From the NCBI GenBank assembly GCA_942636505.2, contig CALOGB020000221.1, forward strand, positions 248,001 to 312,000: a stretch of 64,000 nucleotides of DNA, read 5' to 3'. The notes beneath the pieces were generated by a model. The model saw nothing but the letters and a program-made list of their open reading frames with translations. It was not told the DNA's origin and searched no databases. This document shows, in pieces, positions 16,241 through 22,977 of this stretch. Both the position numbers and the translations under genes were made by a program. The stretch comes from an uncultured bacterium. GTDB lineage: Bacteria; Pseudomonadota; Alphaproteobacteria; Sphingomonadales; Sphingomonadaceae. Positions within the stretch are counted from its first letter, which is position 1. Every line of letters starts with the position of its first letter.

Positions 16241-16891
16241 ATGCGCTGGCTCGCCGCGGCCGTGTTGGTCGTGGCGTTGGCGGTGGGCGGCTGGTTCGGA
16301 TACCGCGCGCTCACCACGCCTGCGACGAAGGTGGCTGCGGTCCAGCAGGACCTGCCGGGCGCTGACGAGCAGGGCAATTCCTCGATCGAGACGATCGATA
16401 CCGGCGCCGCCGCGGTTGCGAATGGCGGCACCCCGATGGCACAGCGCGTCGCAGTGCTAGGCCTGCTCAACAAGCGGAACGGCGAAACCCGCGAAGTAAC
16501 GCTCAAGCCCGGTCAGGCGACGCGGATGGGCGACGTCGTGCTGCGGTTGCGCGCGTGCGAGCAGACTGCGCCGTGGGAGCAGGAGCAACTGACCGGCGCG
16601 TTCGTACAGGTGTTGGTGCGCGGCGTAGACACGCATTGGCGGCGGACGTTCTCGGGCTGGCTGTACAAGGAGCGCCCCGCGCTAAACGCGGTCCAACATC
16701 CGGTCTACGACGTCTGGACCAAGAGCTGCGCGATGACCTTCCCGGAGACCGGCCCCGATACTGCGCCGCCCGCCGAAGCCTTGCCGGCCAAGCGATCGAG
16801 CGCGCGGAAATCGCCGGCTGCCAAAGATGCCCCGGCGCCGGAGGACGGCTTGAGCGCTCCCTCGAGTGCCGCGCCCAGCAACGCGACGTAA
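16241..16891 (+). CDS. DUF2155 family exported protein
   Basis: 216 residues. N-terminal membrane anchor or signal (RWLAAAVLVVALAVGGWFGY). DUF2155 core at about 68-165: VAVLGLLNKRNGETREV, MGDVVLRLRACEQTAPWE, WLYKERPALNAVQHPVYDVW and the Cys in KSCAM. A disordered Pro/Ala/Lys tail follows. The last 187 bases run opposite the 3' end of aat, so both genes use the same DNA on opposite strands. Role of the family is unknown; periplasmic location is inferred. Confidence 0.88.
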   Translation: MRWLAAAVLVVALAVGGWFGYRALTTPATKVAAVQQDLPGADEQGNSSIETIDTGAAAVANGGTPMAQRVAVLGLLNKRNGETREVTLKPGQATRMGDVVLRLRACEQTAPWEQEQLTGAFVQVLVRGVDTHWRRTFSGWLYKERPALNAVQHPVYDVWTKSCAMTFPETGPDTAPPAEALPAKRSSARKSPAAKDAPAPEDGLSAPSSAAPSNAT

Positions 16892-17436
16892 TCCGCGCGC
16901 TCGATCTCGATCGCGCCGAGCGAGGCGAGATGCGAGGTCTGGAACTGGCAGTCGAGCAGCGTGAACCCGCCGATCCGCAGCCGTGCGACGAGGTGCGAAA
17001 GCGCGACCTTCGAAGCGTCGGTGGCGCGGCTGACCATGCTTTCGCCGAAGAACGCGCGGCCAAGCGACAGGCCGTACAGCCCACCGACCAACTTGCCGCC
17101 GTCCCAGCATTCGACCGAATGCGCGAACCCCATTGCGTGCAGCGTCTGGAAGACGCGCTCGATACCGTCGTTGATCCACGTCTCGGGACGGCCCTCGACG
17201 CTTTCCGCGCAGAGCTGCACGACGCGCTCGAACGCGGTGTCGACGGTGACCTGGAACCGGTCCGCGGCGATCGTCTTCCTCAGCGAGCGCGAGAGCTGGA
17301 ACCCGTCGAGCGGCAGGACAGCGCGGCGGCGCGGCTCGACCCAGTACACGCTGGCGGCGTCGCGGCTGTCCGCCATCGGGAACACGCCGACCGAATAGGC
17401 CCCAAGCACGAGTTGAGGGTCTAACACGTCGCTCAT
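16705..17436 (-). CDS. aat: Leucyl/phenylalanyl-tRNA-protein transferase
   Basis: Adds Leu or Phe to N-terminal Arg/Lys of proteins, marking them for the ClpS/ClpAP N-end-rule path. 243 residues, normal length. Seen: LGAYSVGVFPMAD near the N-terminus, YWVEPRRRAVLPL, WINDGIERVFQTLHAMGFAHSVE and GGLYGLSLGRAFFGESMVS, all family hallmarks. The tail SGPVSGKVIAQLL is encoded opposite the DUF2155 gene. Its start overlaps the stop of the ParA-like gene by four bases, so the two are likely one transcript. Confidence 0.95.
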   Translation of the reverse strand: MSDVLDPQLVLGAYSVGVFPMADSRDAASVYWVEPRRRAVLPLDGFQLSRSLRKTIAADRFQVTVDTAFERVVQLCAESVEGRPETWINDGIERVFQTLHAMGFAHSVECWDGGKLVGGLYGLSLGRAFFGESMVSRATDASKVALSHLVARLRIGGFTLLDCQFQTSHLASLGAIEIERADYVALLGAALEGALKPSSGAGASLAAGDFRALDRLAGKASAGGAVSGPVSGKVIAQLLVQTS

Positions 17437-18155
17437 ATCGTGAGCCGGTGTTCGATCCGGCGCCAGAGGTCCGCAAACGCCTGCGCCGCGGCGGACTTCG
17501 GTGCGAACACGCCGACCGGCGCGCGCTTGACCGCCATCGACTCGATGTTGCTCGCCATCGGGATGACCGGCCAGTCGGGGTGCCGTGCCAGCGCCTCGCC
17601 ATGCAGCGCACGGCGCTTGTCGACCATCACGTGGACCGGCAGCAGCGGCGTGCGGCCGCCCAGATGCTGGACCACCGCGTCGTAAGCGCGGGTCGACAGC
17701 GGCGAGGGGATCACCGGGATCACGATAAGATCGGCCGCGCGCATCACCTGGTCCGCGGTCTCGGTCAGACCCGGCGGACAGTCGAGGATCACGCGGTCAT
17801 AGGCAGCAAGTTCGGACAGGAGCTTGGCGAGCCGTTTCTTCTTGTCCATCTCGTGGAATAGCTGGTCGAGCCCGCGCAGCGACGCGTCGGCGGCGATCAG
17901 GTCGAGATGCGGGTAGGCGGTCGGCCGCGCCTGCTTGGCGACCGCGACGTCCTTCGAGAACATCGCCTGCGCCTGATCGACTTTACCCCCGGCTCCATGG
18001 GGTCCGCCGAGCACCCAAGTGGACGCCGCCTGCGGGTCGAGATCCCAGAGGAGCGTCCGGCGCGCCGACAATGTCGCGGCGCACCACGCCAGGTTCACCG
18101 AAAGCGTCGTCTTTCCGACGCCACCCTTGAGGCTGTAGATCGCAACGGTTGCCAT
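17433..18155 (-). CDS. ParA/MinD-family ATPase
   Basis: 240 residues. Deviant Walker A KGGVGKTT (9-16), followed by WDLDPQA (switch region) and VILDCPP (Walker B). The fold is that of ParA-like partition or positioning ATPases that dimerise on DNA with ATP. No parB-like gene or partition site is next to it, and it is coupled to aat, so chromosome or plasmid partition is not supported; it may position another cargo. Upstream (18210-18240) is the terminator of the next gene, so it has its own promoter. Confidence 0.88.
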   Translation of the reverse strand: MATVAIYSLKGGVGKTTLSVNLAWCAATLSARRTLLWDLDPQAASTWVLGGPHGAGGKVDQAQAMFSKDVAVAKQARPTAYPHLDLIAADASLRGLDQLFHEMDKKKRLAKLLSELAAYDRVILDCPPGLTETADQVMRAADLIVIPVIPSPLSTRAYDAVVQHLGGRTPLLPVHVMVDKRRALHGEALARHPDWPVIPMASNIESMAVKRAPVGVFAPKSAAAQAFADLWRRIEHRLTI

Positions 18156-18209
18156 CAGACTAGCGTGCCGGTCTGCGGCGATCAGGGCAAGGGTATGCAG
18201 CGCAAAGAA

Positions 18210-18240
18210 AAACGGCCGGCGGATGATCCGCCGGCCGTTT
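18210..18240 (-). terminator. Rho-independent terminator of the lipoprotein gene
   Basis: A perfect 15-bp stem (AAACGGCCGGCGGAT, one-base loop, ATCCGCCGGCCGTTT), followed on the minus strand by a run of five T. It lies 23 bases beyond the end of the lipoprotein gene and before the ParA-like gene. Confidence 0.88.
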
Positions 18241-18262
18241 CGTCATTCCGAAACGTAGAAAC

Positions 18263-18646
18263 TTACGCGTGGCAGGTCTGTGCCGACTTGCCGGGCGCGG
18301 TCAACGTGACGCTCGATTCGTCGCCGGTCATCGACCAGCCGCCCTCGGCGGTCTTCGGCGAACCGGCAACGTCCGACTTCAGCGTCGTCGCGGGGCCGTC
18401 CTTCTTGGTCTTGACCACGGCCTGCTTGTCACCCTGGAAGAACGTCACGTAGAGCAAGCTGTTGTCCTTGCAGCGCAGCGTCTTCTCGGACTTGATCGCA
18501 GGCGGCAGTTCGACCGGTGCAGCGTTGGCGAGCGTGTTCGCCATCGGATCTGGATTGCTATCCAGCACTTCGGGCGTAGCAGGCTTGGAGTTGCAGGCTG
18601 CCAGCACGAGCAGCGCGGCGACGGCGGTCATGGGGAGGATTTTCAT
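18263..18646 (-). CDS. Small lipoprotein, possibly MliC-like
   Basis: 127 residues from the ATG at 18646. Signal peptide of lipoprotein type with lipobox LVLAAC (Cys about 18). The mature part ends in a short beta-rich domain (about 62-125) with two Cys (LRCKDN and QTCHA near the end) that could form a disulfide, plus YVTFFQGDKQAVVKTK. That layout is reminiscent of the MliC/lysozyme-inhibitor fold, but the match is weak. Terminated by the hairpin at 18210-18240. Confidence 0.75.
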   Translation of the reverse strand: MKILPMTAVAALLVLAACNSKPATPEVLDSNPDPMANTLANAAPVELPPAIKSEKTLRCKDNSLLYVTFFQGDKQAVVKTKKDGPATTLKSDVAGSPKTAEGGWSMTGDESSVTLTAPGKSAQTCHA

Positions 18647-18756
18647 AGCGGGACCTCGCTTCGCGCATGCAGCATGGAGCGTCAAGGGCTATGGTTTGCG
18701 GTACCATCGCATAGCGGCGAATAGGGCAGTATGTATGACGGGTAAGATGTCCGCGC

Positions 18757-18930
18757 TCAGTCGTGCAGCGGACGGTCCTGCTTGGCTACGTCATCCTGCG
18801 ACTGAAGTCGTTCTTCGACCATCGCCAGCGGAGTCGCGATATGCGCGGCGATCAAGGTGTCGCCGAGTGCTTCCATCAGCTCTGACGCTTCCGACAACAA
18901 GGCCAGGGCCTGCCGATACTGTTCCATCAT
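18757..18930 (-). CDS. Small helical protein (57 residues)
   Basis: 57 residues, mostly one amphipathic helix: YRQALALLSEASELMEALGD, then LIAAHIATPLAMVEERL. Two consecutive ATG codons are preceded by GGGAGCGGG as a ribosome-binding site, and the coding part reads as an acidic/hydrophobic helix rather than the Arg/Pro-rich text typical of shadow frames. Divergent from cysK. No family assigned. Confidence 0.6.
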   Translation of the reverse strand: MMEQYRQALALLSEASELMEALGDTLIAAHIATPLAMVEERLQSQDDVAKQDRPLHD

Positions 18931-18989
18931 CCCGCTCCCGCCAGTTTCGAACTTACTAACATAGATCATATATTGGTTGTAATGAACAC

Positions 18990-19024
18990 GACATGAAAAG
19001 CATGTCATCCGCTTCGAACGTTCG
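18990..19024. promoter_or_regulatory. Two palindromes in the cysK divergent region
   Basis: GACATG-AAAAG-CATGTC (18990-19006) is a perfect 6-bp inverted repeat, and CGAACGTTCG (19015-19024) is a perfect 10-bp palindrome. They lie between the divergent small-protein gene and cysK, in an AT-richer patch. They could be operator sites; no regulator can be named. Confidence 0.35.
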
Positions 19025-19096
19025 GCGTTGGCGGCGTTTAATCGTGCAAACTTTCGCTCGCTTGCTCTGGGCGGGGCACCACGCCACATAGCGCGC

Positions 19097-20065
19097 ATGC
19101 ATACGACACCCGACACGCTCGCCCTGATTGGCAACACGCCGCTTGTTCGTCTGAGAGGTCCCAGCGAGGCCACCGGCTGCAATATCTTCGGCAAGTGCGA
19201 ATACGCGAACCCCGGCGCGTCGGTGAAGGATCGCGCGGCGCTGTTCATCGTCGAGGATGCGGAGCAGCGCGGCTTGCTCAAGCCAGGCGGGACGATCGTC
19301 GAGGGTACTGCAGGCAATACCGGGATCGGCCTCGCTCTGGTCGCCAATGCGAAGGGCTACAAGACGATCATCGTCATGCCCGAGACGCAGAGTCGCGAAA
19401 AGATGGACACGTTGCGGGCTCTAGGTGCCGAACTGGTATTGGTCCCCGCCGCAGCATTCTCGTCGCCGTGCCATTTCGTCCATACCTCGCGCCGGATCGC
19501 CGACGAGACTCCGGGCGCGATCTGGGCGAACCAGTTCGACAACACAGCCAATCGCCGCGCGCATATCGTCGGGACCGCAGAGGAGATCTGGGCACAGATG
19601 GACGGGCGGATCGACGGTTTCACCTGCGCTGCGGGCACCGGTGGGACGATCGCCGGGGTTGGGCTCGGACTGAAGGCGAAGGACGAAAGCGTCTGCATCG
19701 CGCTCAGCGATCCACATGGCGCTGCGCTGTATAATTATTACGCGCATGGCGAGTTGAAGGCGGAAGGGTCTTCGGTCGCCGAGGGGATCGGGCAGGGGCG
19801 CATCACCGCCAATCTGGAGGGGGCGCCGATTGATACGCAGTTCCGGATTTCTGATCAGGAGGGTTATGCGTGGGTCCGACGGTTACTCGACGAGGAAGGG
19901 CTCTGCCTCGGGTTGTCGTCCGGGATCAACGTCGCTGGCGCGGTGGCGCTGGCCAAACACCTGGGACCCGGCAAGCGGATCGTGACGATCCTGTGCGACA
20001 CCGGATTCCGCTATCTGTCGACGCTGTACGACCCCGAATGGCGTCAGGCGAAGGGTCTGGTCTGA
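19097..20065 (+). CDS. cysK: Cysteine synthase (O-acetylserine sulfhydrylase)
   Basis: PLP enzyme making cysteine from O-acetylserine and sulfide. 322 residues from the ATG at 19097 (MHTTPDTLALIGNTPLVRL is the normal N-terminus; an upstream ATG is not supported). PLP-binding Lys44 in NPGASVKDR, phosphate loop in GTGGTIAG, substrate loop GTAGNTGIG, and a Ser in LGLSSGIN. The sequence FSSPCHFVH and the CDTGFRYLSTLYD end are found in the CysK/CysM-like group of alphaproteobacteria, so a role as CysM or in another beta-replacement cannot be excluded. Confidence 0.92.
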   Translation: MHTTPDTLALIGNTPLVRLRGPSEATGCNIFGKCEYANPGASVKDRAALFIVEDAEQRGLLKPGGTIVEGTAGNTGIGLALVANAKGYKTIIVMPETQSREKMDTLRALGAELVLVPAAAFSSPCHFVHTSRRIADETPGAIWANQFDNTANRRAHIVGTAEEIWAQMDGRIDGFTCAAGTGGTIAGVGLGLKAKDESVCIALSDPHGAALYNYYAHGELKAEGSSVAEGIGQGRITANLEGAPIDTQFRISDQEGYAWVRRLLDEEGLCLGLSSGINVAGAVALAKHLGPGKRIVTILCDTGFRYLSTLYDPEWRQAKGLV

Positions 20066-20124
20066 GCGGGATGGTTCCCGAGAATCGACAGAAGCGCGGT
20101 AGTCGGGTATCGAGGTAGGGCAAG

Positions 20125-20394
20125 ATGAAGTTACCCCACGAACCTTCTCAGACCATGCAGCGCATCAAGGTCGGCATGATCGGCCTCGCCGCGGTCGTGC
20201 TGCTGATCGGTCTTGCGAGCGCGATCATCGGCTCGACGAATCGCGAACGGCCGGTTGCGACGGCGGGTGCTGCGCAGGCGGACGTAGTGGCGAACATGGG
20301 CGTCTCGAACGTTACCGAAGCCGCCGGAGCGGGTGAGCCGCTCGCGGAGATGGGCGTGGCGCCAAGCGCCAACGCGCAGGCACCCGCGCAGTAA
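20125..20394 (+). CDS. Small single-span membrane protein
   Basis: 89 residues. One membrane span (about 16-36, VGMIGLAAVVLLIGLASAIIG), then an Ala/Pro/Gly-rich probably periplasmic tail (QADVVANMGVSNVTEAAG, ending ANAQAPAQ). Preceded by GAGGTAGGGC. No family recognised. Lies 60 bases after cysK and just before the repeat upstream of mraZ. Confidence 0.65.
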   Translation: MKLPHEPSQTMQRIKVGMIGLAAVVLLIGLASAIIGSTNRERPVATAGAAQADVVANMGVSNVTEAAGAGEPLAEMGVAPSANAQAPAQ

Positions 20395-20411
20395 CTGCTG
20401 CCTCCTTGCGG

Positions 20412-20517
20412 CCCTCCCTGGAAGGGAGGGGCTGGGGGTGGGTTGGTTTTCGCATACCTGAACGCGAGTGGCTCGATCGGGCCGACCCACCCCCGACCCC
20501 TCCCTTCCAGGGAGGGG
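20412..20517. repeat. REP-pair-like element upstream of mraZ
   Basis: CCCTCCCTGGAAGGGAGGGG and CCCCTCCCTTCCAGGGAGGGG arms, each itself a hairpin, extended inward by CTGGGGGTGGGTTGG / CCGACCCACCCCCG, around a variable centre. It lies in the 449-base gap 20395-20843. The remainder of that gap carries only the candidate MraZ operator at 20692-20716. Confidence 0.8.
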
Positions 20518-20691
20518 AGAGCGTTACCCCTTAGTAACGTCTGGCGTGCGTTGGCTTCGACCATCTGAGGAGCTTTCGCACTTCATCCCCGGAAAACCCC
20601 AGTAGTCAAAACAGTCGTCAGCACTGTCACATCCAGTCTGCCCGCAAACTCCCCCAGGCTAAGCACCGAAATTGCGCTGAAATCCGTCCAA

Positions 20692-20716
20692 TCCCCAAAA
20701 ATCCCGTTGCGTCCCC
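20692..20716. promoter_or_regulatory. Candidate MraZ operator (three 10-bp-periodic boxes)
   Basis: TCCCC (20692-20696), TCCCG (20702-20706) and TCCCC (20712-20716) are separated by exactly five bases. Read on the other strand they are NGGGA boxes with 5-base spacers. MraZ in E. coli represses the dcw promoter by binding three TGGGN repeats with 5-base spacers, so the geometry matches. The boxes lie about 130-150 bases before the mraZ GTG. Confidence 0.6.
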
Positions 20717-20843
20717 GAAGCGCTATGGTAGATGGAGGTTAATACAGGGGCAATTTCATCGTTCGCTGAAAACGCGGTCGGAAAGCGGCGATGGCTGCTT
20801 TTCGAGGCGGTGAAGCGTGCGCGCCAGTTCGAAGGGTTTTGGC

Positions 20844-21344
20844 GTGTCGGTACGGGGTCGCTATCAAGGAGACGGTATCGGCCTTGTCGACGACAAGGGC
20901 CGGGTAGCCATCCCATCGGCACTCCGCACGATGCTCTCGGCAAATGCGCCCAAGGCGAACGGCAAGGACGGCGGGACCATCATCATCGGCGCGCATCAGA
21001 AGAATCGCTGCCTGGTCGCGTATGATCCCGGTTACGTCGACATCCTCGCCGAGCGCCTCGATCGCCGCGAATCCGAGAACACGTCCGAGAATGGCGAGTA
21101 CGACTATAACATCAAGCGCGCCGCCGCGTCGGGCGAAGCGGTGCCGTTCGACGGCTCCGGTCGCTTCATCATGCCCGCGTTCCCGCGCTTCTATGCGGGC
21201 ATCAAGGGTCATGCGTTCTTCTACGGCGTGCTCGATTACATCGAGATCTGGGACCCCGCGACGCTGATCGCCACCGACGGCATGCCCCCCGTCGTCAAGG
21301 AGATGGCGCGCTTCTACATGGCCGAGAAGGGGGTGCAGCTGTGA
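20844..21344 (+). CDS. mraZ: Transcriptional regulator MraZ
   Basis: DNA-binding repressor of the dcw operon, with two SpoVT/AbrB-like beta-barrel repeats. 166 residues from the GTG at 20844, which has AAGGG eight bases upstream; the ATG at 20817 would add nine residues. Seen: first repeat GLVDDKGRVAIPSALR, second repeat FDGSGRFIMPAFPRFYAG, each with the DxxGR-xxP signature. First gene of the cluster; its stop overlaps the rsmH start (GTGA). It probably binds its own upstream boxes at 20692-20716. Confidence 0.92.
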   Translation: MSVRGRYQGDGIGLVDDKGRVAIPSALRTMLSANAPKANGKDGGTIIIGAHQKNRCLVAYDPGYVDILAERLDRRESENTSENGEYDYNIKRAAASGEAVPFDGSGRFIMPAFPRFYAGIKGHAFFYGVLDYIEIWDPATLIATDGMPPVVKEMARFYMAEKGVQL

Positions 21345-22291
21345 GTTCCCCCGACGCACCGCACATTCCCGTCCTGCTCGATGAAGTCCTGGCCGCGCTT
21401 TCCCCTGAGCCCGGCGAGACGATGGTCGACGGCACGTTCGGCGCGGGCGGCTATACGCTGGCGTTGCTCAAGTCGGGCGCGCGGATCGTCGCGTTCGATC
21501 GCGATCCCGATGCGATCGCCAATGGTCGCGCGATGGAAGAAGCCGAAGAAGGCCTGACGCTGATCGCCGCGGACTTCTCGGCGATGGCGTCCGAACTCGA
21601 ATCGCGTGGCCTCGCGCCGGTGGACGGCGTGACGCTTGATATCGGCGTGTCGTCGATGCAGCTCGACCAGGCCGAGCGCGGCTTCTCGTTCCAGTCGGAT
21701 GGCCCGCTCGACATGCGGATGGCGCAGGCCGGCATGTCGGCGGCGGACTTCGTCAACGAGGCGGACGAGAACGAGATCGCCGACGTGCTCTATCAATATG
21801 GCGACGAGCCCAAGTCGCGGCGTGTCGCGCGCGCGATCGTCGCGGCGCGCCCGCTGACGCGGACCGGCGAGCTGGCGCACATCGTCCGCCGCGCGCTCGG
21901 CTACAAGGCGCACGACAAGAAGGACCCCGCGACGCGGGCGTTCCAGGCGATCCGCATCCATGTGAACCGTGAGCTTGGCGAACTCGCTGACGGGTTGCTG
22001 GCGGCCGAACGCGTGCTGAAGCCCGGTGGCCGGCTCGCGATCGTGACGTTCCACAGCCTCGAGGACCGGATGGTGAAGCGCTTCCTGCGCACGCGGTCCG
22101 GGGGCTCGCCTTCAGGTTCGCGTCATCTTCCGCAGGTGAAAGCCGTTGCGGAACCTAGTTTTTCTCATGTCGGCCGCGGTGTTCGCGCCGGCGAGGCCGA
22201 GATCGCACGCAACCCGCGTGCGCGCTCGGCGACATTACGGACGGCGCGGCGGACCTCCGCGCAACCCTGGACGGAAGAGGTGACGACATGA
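21341..22291 (+). CDS. rsmH: 16S rRNA m4C1402 methyltransferase
   Basis: S-adenosylmethionine-dependent enzyme that N4-methylates C1402 of 16S rRNA (formerly MraW). 316 residues, GTG start overlapping mraZ. Seen: HIPVLLDEVL at the N-terminus, DGTFGAGGYT (SAM loop), FDRDPDA, DIGVSSMQLD and the C-terminal FHSLEDRMVKRF. The stop overlaps the ftsL ATG by four bases. Confidence 0.97.
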   Translation: MSSPDAPHIPVLLDEVLAALSPEPGETMVDGTFGAGGYTLALLKSGARIVAFDRDPDAIANGRAMEEAEEGLTLIAADFSAMASELESRGLAPVDGVTLDIGVSSMQLDQAERGFSFQSDGPLDMRMAQAGMSAADFVNEADENEIADVLYQYGDEPKSRRVARAIVAARPLTRTGELAHIVRRALGYKAHDKKDPATRAFQAIRIHVNRELGELADGLLAAERVLKPGGRLAIVTFHSLEDRMVKRFLRTRSGGSPSGSRHLPQVKAVAEPSFSHVGRGVRAGEAEIARNPRARSATLRTARRTSAQPWTEEVTT

Positions 22292-22977
22292 CGGCGGCGT
22301 ATCGGATGAAGGGTGTGGGCTGGTTCGGGGGCTGCGTGGCCGTCGTGCTCGGTTTCTACCTCGTGTCGCTGCAGGTCGCCGCCGAGCGCAAGAAGCTGGA
22401 AGCGGTCAATGGTCAGATCCGCTCCGCGCAGCGCGACATCCGCGCGCTGGAAACCGAGTTCGACACGCGCGGCAATCTGGCGCAGCTCGAGCGCTGGAAT
22501 GGCGATACGCTGGCACTGTCGGCACCGACGGCGGGCCAGTTCGTCGTGAGCGAGGCCGCGCTCGCGGCGCTCGACGTCAACAGCCTGCGCGCGGATGGGG
22601 TCCAGACCGCCGCGCTGCTGGTGCCGTCGGGGGCGGGGTCCGTCGTCTCCACGGCGATCGTGCCGGTCACCGCTGCTCCTGCCGTGGTGAAGCTTGCTCC
22701 GGTGCAGATGGCGCAGGTTAGCGCACCGCGCGCGATGAACGTCGCGATCCAGGCTGCGTCGAAGACGGCGCTCAAGCCGGTCGTAATCCGCGCATCGGTC
22801 TCGACGCCGCGCTCCGCCGAAGCCGCACTGGTCCGTGCCGCCAAGACCGAACGCCTCGCCGCTGTCGCGAAGGTCCGTCCGCAGGCAGTCGCGATGCTCG
22901 ACCGCAAGCTCCTGTCCGACACGACGTTGGGGGACATCATGAGCGGCGCCCGCTCCGAGAGCCGTAAGCGGCGGTGA
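22288..22977 (+). CDS. ftsL: Cell division protein FtsL (with long C-terminal extension)
   Basis: Bitopic division protein that pairs with FtsB and FtsQ and activates FtsWI. One membrane span (about 10-30), then a coiled coil (VAAERKKLEAVNGQIRSAQR, about 31-60). The sequence is poorly conserved in the family, so the name rests on position between rsmH and ftsI plus topology. 229 residues is about twice the usual length of about 100-120: an Ala/Val/Pro-rich periplasmic tail follows from about residue 75. ATG overlaps rsmH; stop overlaps ftsI. Confidence 0.82.
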   Translation: MTAAYRMKGVGWFGGCVAVVLGFYLVSLQVAAERKKLEAVNGQIRSAQRDIRALETEFDTRGNLAQLERWNGDTLALSAPTAGQFVVSEAALAALDVNSLRADGVQTAALLVPSGAGSVVSTAIVPVTAAPAVVKLAPVQMAQVSAPRAMNVAIQAASKTALKPVVIRASVSTPRSAEAALVRAAKTERLAAVAKVRPQAVAMLDRKLLSDTTLGDIMSGARSESRKRR

